Below the pieces are notes generated by a model. That model ran no database searches. It saw only the letters and a program-made list of their open reading frames with translations, and was not told the origin of the DNA. The translations under genes were made by a program, and so were the position numbers. This document shows positions 59,994-64,000 of a stretch of DNA of 64,000 nt, piece after piece. Location of the stretch: NCBI RefSeq assembly GCF_000179235.2, contig NZ_CP039373.1, positions 1,085,860-1,149,859 on the forward strand, given 5' to 3'. The stretch is from Synechococcus sp. CB0101 (lineage in GTDB: Bacteria; Cyanobacteriota; Cyanobacteriia; PCC-6307; Cyanobiaceae). Position 1 is the stretch's first letter, and every line of letters begins with the position of its first letter.

Positions 59994-61037
59994 ATGGCCC
60001 TTCCCCTCGATGCCCTGATCCGGCTGCTGCTGCTGGCCGCTTTAGGCGCTGCATGCGTGCTGATCCTGCAGCCATTTGCCGAGATCCTGGTGTGGGCCAG
60101 CCTGCTGGCGGTGATTTTGAAGCCGCTGCATGTGTGGTTGCAGCGTCGCTTACGGCTGGGGCGCTGGTGGGCAGCAGGCCTGATCGTGGTGGTGGGGCTG
60201 CTGGTGCTGCTCGGCCCGGTGGGGGCCCTGGCAGCCGCCCTCCTCAGCAATGTGAGCGAGCTAGTGCATCTGGTGCGCCATGGCCAACAGTCTCTCCCGC
60301 AACCACCAACGCTGCTGGTGGAGATTCCCCTGGTGGGCCCAGCCATCCGGCCGCTCTGGCACGGCGTGATCGGCGACCTGCACGACCTGCTGCGCACCCA
60401 CTCGGAGACCCTCACGAGCCTGGGCACCCGCCTTCTGGAAACCACCCTGGCCAAAGGGCTTGGCTTCCTCAAATTCGTGGTGAGCCTGCTGGTGGCCGCC
60501 TTGATGCTGGTGCACTCCGAAGCGCTGCTACTGAGGCTGCGGAGGCTGCTGGATCGCCTGGTACCGGAGCACAGCGAAACGGTGCAACTGATCACGGCCA
60601 CCACCGTGCGCAACGTGTCGCGCGGGGTGGTGGGGGTGGCCTTCCTGCAATCCCTGCTGATCGGCCTGGGGCTGGTGGCCGCGGATGTGCCCTGGTCGGG
60701 CCTGCTCACGGTGGTGGCCCTGATCCTCTGCCTCCTGCAGATCGGCCCCCTACCGGTGGTGATCGTGGCGCTGGCGATGGCCTGGAATCATCTGCCGCCG
60801 CTGCTGGCCCTACTGCTCAGCCTCTGGCTTGTGGCGGCCACCCTGCTGGAGCACCTGCTCAAACCCCTGCTGATGGCCCGTGGCTTGCCAGTGCCGATGC
60901 TTGTGATCCTGGCGGGGGTGCTCGGAGGCACCCTCAAAGGCGGTCTGGCTGGGCTGTTTTTAGGGCCAGTGCTGTTGTCACTGGGCTATCACTTTGTGCG
61001 CCTGTGGGTGGGCACCGACAGCCAACCCGCTTCTTGA
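59994..61037 (+). CDS. AI-2E (PerM)-family transporter
   Basis: 347 residues, overlapping the grrM stop by a base or beginning immediately after it. Eight or so helices in the family's order: LIRLLLLAALGAACVLILQP, WWAAGLIVVVGLLVLLGPVG, LGFLKFVVSLLVAALMLVHS, VVGVAFLQSLLIGLGLVAAD, LLTVVALILCLLQIGPLPVV, LPPLLALLLSLWLVAATLLE and LVILAGVLGGTLKGGLAGLF. The end LGGTLKGGLAGLFLGPVLL is diagnostic. Family members export small molecules or ions. Its position suggests co-transcription with the GRR genes. Confidence 0.85.
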   Translation: MALPLDALIRLLLLAALGAACVLILQPFAEILVWASLLAVILKPLHVWLQRRLRLGRWWAAGLIVVVGLLVLLGPVGALAAALLSNVSELVHLVRHGQQSLPQPPTLLVEIPLVGPAIRPLWHGVIGDLHDLLRTHSETLTSLGTRLLETTLAKGLGFLKFVVSLLVAALMLVHSEALLLRLRRLLDRLVPEHSETVQLITATTVRNVSRGVVGVAFLQSLLIGLGLVAADVPWSGLLTVVALILCLLQIGPLPVVIVALAMAWNHLPPLLALLLSLWLVAATLLEHLLKPLLMARGLPVPMLVILAGVLGGTLKGGLAGLFLGPVLLSLGYHFVRLWVGTDSQPAS

Positions 61038-61042
61038 AGTCG

Positions 61043-61294
61043 ATGTCCCACGCCGATCGTCGTCAACGCATCCACGAACTGGTGCTGGCCTTAATCAGCC
61101 AGCAGAGCGAACTCGACCTCCTCGATGGCGACCACACCGGCAGCCTCGCAGCCGCCCAGGGCAACCCAGCCGGTTGGCTCGAGCGCAACCGGCGTGTGGT
61201 GCAGCGCTACCAGGCACTGGTGCGCTCGGCCGTCACCCTCGATGCCCTGGTGGATCAGGAAGTGGGCGAGCCAGCGCCCACCGGCAAGCTCTGA
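61043..61294 (+). CDS. Small hypothetical protein (83 residues)
   Basis: From the ATG at 61043: MSHADRRQRIHELVLALISQ, QSELDLLDGDHTGSLAAAQG, then a helical stretch WLERNRRVVQRYQALVRSAV. Soluble, no known motif. It begins 5 bp after the AI-2E-family gene, so it is probably in the same transcript. The longer upstream extension of this frame is a shadow of the transporter. Confidence 0.55.
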   Translation: MSHADRRQRIHELVLALISQQSELDLLDGDHTGSLAAAQGNPAGWLERNRRVVQRYQALVRSAVTLDALVDQEVGEPAPTGKL

Positions 61295-61321
61295 CAAGCT
61301 GGCGGCACCTTCTTGTGCCCC

Positions 61322-63832
61322 ATGGCGCGCCTCGGCCTGTCTGCCCTGAAATCTCTGCTGCGCCGCAAGGGGCTGGGCCGCTCGAGCACCACCAGCTGGC
61401 AGCCTCCTCGGGCCAGCTGGAGCCGCCCCATGGGCCTGGGCTGGCAGACGCCTTACACCGTTCGGTACGCCAGCAACCTCGACGACGGTCCCAACCACGG
61501 CATGCCGCTGGGAGGCTTCGGGGCAGGATGCATCGGCCGTGCGCCGGATGGCTCGTTCAACCTCTGGCATCTCGATGGCGGCGAACACTGGTTCGGCGTG
61601 CTGCCCGACTGCCAGTTCGCCCTGTTTGAGAGCAACGGTCAGCAGAGCCGCGCCCATGCGCTGGCGGTTCAACCGGAGCGCGATGCCTCCCGCCCCGATG
61701 CCGGCGCGCCCCTGCCGAGCTGGAGCTGGTATCCCGCCAGCACCGCCGAGCGCACCACTGGCACCTATGCCGCCCGCTATCCCCTGAGCTGGAGCCACTA
61801 CCAGGGTGTGTTCGACGCTGAGGTGAGCTGCCAAGCCTTCAGCCCGATCCTCCCCGGCAACTATCAGCAGACCAGCTACCCGCTGGCGGTGTTCGTGTGG
61901 ACGCTCCACAACCCCACCCGCAAACCCCTCGATCTCTCGCTGCTGCTGAGTTGGCGCAACACCAGCGGTTGGTTCACCAACACCGATTCCTCCGCGGAGG
62001 TGCACTTCCGCGACGACGGCAGCCCGGAGCACAACTATGCGCCCGCGATCGGCACCACCGAGGGCCAACGCAACCGCTGGGTCGATGACGGCCCGCTGAA
62101 GGGAGTGGTGTTGGAGAGAGACGTCTCCAACCCCGTGGCCGAGGGAGAGGGCCAATGGTGTATTGCCACCGGTGAGCAGCCGGGCGTGCGCATTCAGCGC
62201 TGCAGCCGCTGGAATCCTCACGGCGATGGCAGCGAACTCTGGAGCAGCTTCAGCGCCAATGGCTCCATCCCCGACAGCAACAACGATCGCCGCAGCAGCC
62301 AGAGCGATCCCGCCAGCGCCGCCCTGGCGGTGCAGTGCCGGCTCGAACCTGGCCAGAGCATCGAGATCCCTGTGGTGATCAGCTGGGATCTGCCGGTGAC
62401 GGCCTTCGCCACTGGCACCAGCGCCCTGCGCCGCTACACGGATTTCTTCGGCAGCAGCGGCGGCAATGCCACCGCGATCGCCGCCGAGGGCCTGCGCGAT
62501 TGGCGCCGCTGGCGTGAGCAGATCGAGGCCTGGCAGCAGCCGGTGCTGGAGCGGAGCGATCTGCCGGAGCCGCTGCGCATGGCCCTGTTCAACGAGCTCT
62601 ACGACCTTTGCAGCGGCGGCAGCCTCTGGAGTGCGGCCAGCCGTGAAGATCCCGTGGGCCGTTTCGGCGTGCTCGAGTGCCTCGACTACGCCTGGTACGA
62701 AAGCCTCGACGTGCGCCTCTACGGCTCTCTGGCCCTGCTGCAGCTCTGGCCGGAGCTCGACAAGGCGGTACTGCGCAGCTTCGCCCGCGCCATCCCCGCC
62801 GCTGATCCCAGCCCACGGCCGATCGGTTGGTATTTCACCCAGGGCAAAGGCAGGGTGGAGGCCGCCCGCAAGGTGAAGGGCGCCACACCCCACGATCTCG
62901 GCGCCCCCAACGAACGCCCCTGGGATGCCACCAACTACACCGCCTACCAGGACTGCAATCTCTGGAAAGACCTGGCCAGCGACTACGTGCTGCAGGTGTG
63001 GCGCACCTTCAAGCTCGCCCCCAACGGCGAAGACATCAACTTCCTGGCGGAGTGCTGGCCCGCGGCGGTGGAGGCCCTGCACTACCTCAAGGGGTTTGAT
63101 GCCAACAACGATGGTCTGCCTGATAACGGCGGCGCCCCGGATCAAACCTTCGACGACTGGCCGCTCAAAGGCGTGAGCGCCTACTGCGGCGCCCTTTGGA
63201 TCGCCGCCCTGGAGGCGGCCCTGGCGATCGCCCAGCAGCTGCAACTCAGCACCGGGCTCGACACCGCCTCAGAGCAACACACCTTCAGCAGCTGGCTGGA
63301 GCAATCCCGAGCCAACTTCGACCATTTGCTCTGGAACGGCGAGTACTACGACATCGATGCCGAAAGCGGCACTCCTGTGGTGATGGCCGATCAACTCTGC
63401 GGTGATTTCTACGCCCGCCTGCTCGGCCTGCCGGCCGTGGTGAGCGAGGCCAACAGCCGCAGCACCCTGAAGGCCGTGAAGGAAGCCTGCTTCGAACAGT
63501 TCGAAGGCGGCAAGCTCGGCGTGGCCAATGGCCTGCGCCGCGACGGCACCCCCCTCGACCCCAACGGCACCCACCCCCTGGAGGTGTGGACCGGCATCAA
63601 CTTCGGCATCGCCAGCTACTACCGCCTGATGGGCGACACCGACACCGCCCTGGCGATCACCGCCGCCGTGGTGAACCAGGTGTATGCCGGCGGTCTGCAA
63701 TTCCGAACGCCCGAAGCGATCACCGCCGTCAACACCTTCCGCGCCTGCCACTACCTCCGCGCGATGGCGATCTGGGGGGTGTGGGCCACCCACACCGATT
63801 GGCAGCCCATCCCGGGGGCGGAACGGAACTGA
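61322..63832 (+). CDS. GH116-family glycoside hydrolase (GBA2-like)
   Basis: 836 residues from the ATG at 61322. The N-terminal beta-sandwich has MPLGGFGAGCIGRAPDGSFN and LWHLDGGEHWF, the GBA2/GH116 opening motif. The (alpha/alpha)6 catalytic domain has FGVLECLDYAWYESLDVRLY (nucleophile Glu region), GSLALLQLWPEL, and NDGLPDNGGAPDQTFDDWPL (acid/base Asp region), then LEVWTGINFGIASYYRLMGD. There is no signal peptide, so it is likely cytoplasmic. GH116 enzymes cleave beta-glucosides, including glucosylceramide in animals; the cyanobacterial substrate is unknown. Confidence 0.88.
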   Translation: MARLGLSALKSLLRRKGLGRSSTTSWQPPRASWSRPMGLGWQTPYTVRYASNLDDGPNHGMPLGGFGAGCIGRAPDGSFNLWHLDGGEHWFGVLPDCQFALFESNGQQSRAHALAVQPERDASRPDAGAPLPSWSWYPASTAERTTGTYAARYPLSWSHYQGVFDAEVSCQAFSPILPGNYQQTSYPLAVFVWTLHNPTRKPLDLSLLLSWRNTSGWFTNTDSSAEVHFRDDGSPEHNYAPAIGTTEGQRNRWVDDGPLKGVVLERDVSNPVAEGEGQWCIATGEQPGVRIQRCSRWNPHGDGSELWSSFSANGSIPDSNNDRRSSQSDPASAALAVQCRLEPGQSIEIPVVISWDLPVTAFATGTSALRRYTDFFGSSGGNATAIAAEGLRDWRRWREQIEAWQQPVLERSDLPEPLRMALFNELYDLCSGGSLWSAASREDPVGRFGVLECLDYAWYESLDVRLYGSLALLQLWPELDKAVLRSFARAIPAADPSPRPIGWYFTQGKGRVEAARKVKGATPHDLGAPNERPWDATNYTAYQDCNLWKDLASDYVLQVWRTFKLAPNGEDINFLAECWPAAVEALHYLKGFDANNDGLPDNGGAPDQTFDDWPLKGVSAYCGALWIAALEAALAIAQQLQLSTGLDTASEQHTFSSWLEQSRANFDHLLWNGEYYDIDAESGTPVVMADQLCGDFYARLLGLPAVVSEANSRSTLKAVKEACFEQFEGGKLGVANGLRRDGTPLDPNGTHPLEVWTGINFGIASYYRLMGDTDTALAITAAVVNQVYAGGLQFRTPEAITAVNTFRACHYLRAMAIWGVWATHTDWQPIPGAERN

Positions 63833-63853
63833 GCCGCAAACCAGCGCAACGCT

Positions 63854-63871
63854 CGTACCATTACTGGTACG
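63854..63871. promoter_or_regulatory. Palindromic operator before Phd/YefM antitoxin gene
   Basis: CGTACCA-TTAC-TGGTACG, perfect 7-bp arms, ending 13 bp before the ATG at 63885. Phd/YefM antitoxins autorepress from such palindromes. Confidence 0.6.
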
Positions 63872-63884
63872 GATTCACGAAATC

Positions 63885-64000
63885 ATGGGCTCGATCAGTG
63901 CCAGCGAAGCCCGTCGGCGCTTATTTGCGTTGATCGACGAGGTGCGCGAATCGCACCAGCCCGTTGAGATTCACGGCAAGCGCGGCAGCGCCGTCTTGCT
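63885..64000 (+). CDS. Phd/YefM-family antitoxin, N-terminal part (partial)
   Basis: The window ends inside this gene. The visible 38 residues, MGSISASEARRRLFALIDEV then RESHQPVEIHGKRGSAVL, match the Phd/YefM N-terminal DNA-binding domain (I.ASEARR.L..LID.V......V.I..KRG.AV). A RelE/Txe-type toxin is expected just downstream. Confidence 0.8.
   Translation, partial: MGSISASEARRRLFALIDEVRESHQPVEIHGKRGSAVL

Noticed and set aside
61091-63244. 717-residue minus-strand frame opposite the GH116 gene
   Set aside because: Long only because of high GC; low-complexity Gly/Ala/Val, while the plus strand carries catalytic motifs.

Overview
The window comes from a GC-rich unicellular picocyanobacterium of the Synechococcus/Cyanobium type. 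The evidence is the 3' end of psbC (CP43), a CpcS/CpeS-type phycobilin lyase, the cyanobacterial division protein Ftn2/ARC6, a group 2 sigma factor, DUF1517, DUF3611 and DUF1651 proteins, and Nif11-type leader peptides. All calls rest on reading the sequence and on family knowledge; no search was run.

Layout. 1-364 is the psbC tail with its terminator. 577-7995 holds secreted and envelope proteins: a large autotransporter, a possible PliI-like protein, a YcgJ-like protein, and an overlapping four-gene run ending in an MCE/MlaD-like lipid-transport protein. 8073-9920 is a toxin-antitoxin islet (hipB, a hipA stub, hepT-mntA) bracketed by a 255-bp direct repeat of the 3' end of maf. 9644-18353 carries housekeeping genes: maf, cobQ, a ferredoxin, two FUSC-like membrane proteins (one frameshifted), mnmA, the NAD(P)HX repair enzyme and a sigma factor.

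18365-33725 reads as an integrated genomic island of about 15.3 kb. It is flanked by 64-bp direct repeats with one mismatch, which include the 5' coding end of a histone-deacetylase-like gene. A tyrosine integrase lies at the right end, and 12-bp-spaced GATAAACC sites occur at both ends. Its cargo includes seven small proteins with double-glycine (GG or GA) leader motifs. Five of these genes follow copies of one conserved leader of about 125 bp with two potential hairpins and a small upstream reading frame. Two have Nif11 domains, one of them with two GG motifs in tandem, and one is a GG leader joined to a complete FKBP-type prolyl isomerase. The island also has an RTX-type repeat protein, an IS3 element split by an IS21 element, a gene cut by the IS3, and a degenerate repeat array of unknown role. 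No modifying enzyme or peptidase-transporter for the GG-leader peptides lies in the window.

33661-64000 returns to core genes: an HDAC-like protein, pdhA, ftn2, ffh, rpsP, phoH, a Bax-inhibitor-like protein, era, a bilin lyase, trmD, an SPFH/NfeD pair, ispF, larB, thiS-thiE, ribF, surE, pheS, nadK, a response regulator lacking its phospho-acceptor, and cobL. Next come a complete GRR-type RiPP operon (grrP-grrA-grrM), an AI-2E-family permease, a GH116-like glycosidase and the start of a Phd/YefM antitoxin behind a palindromic operator.
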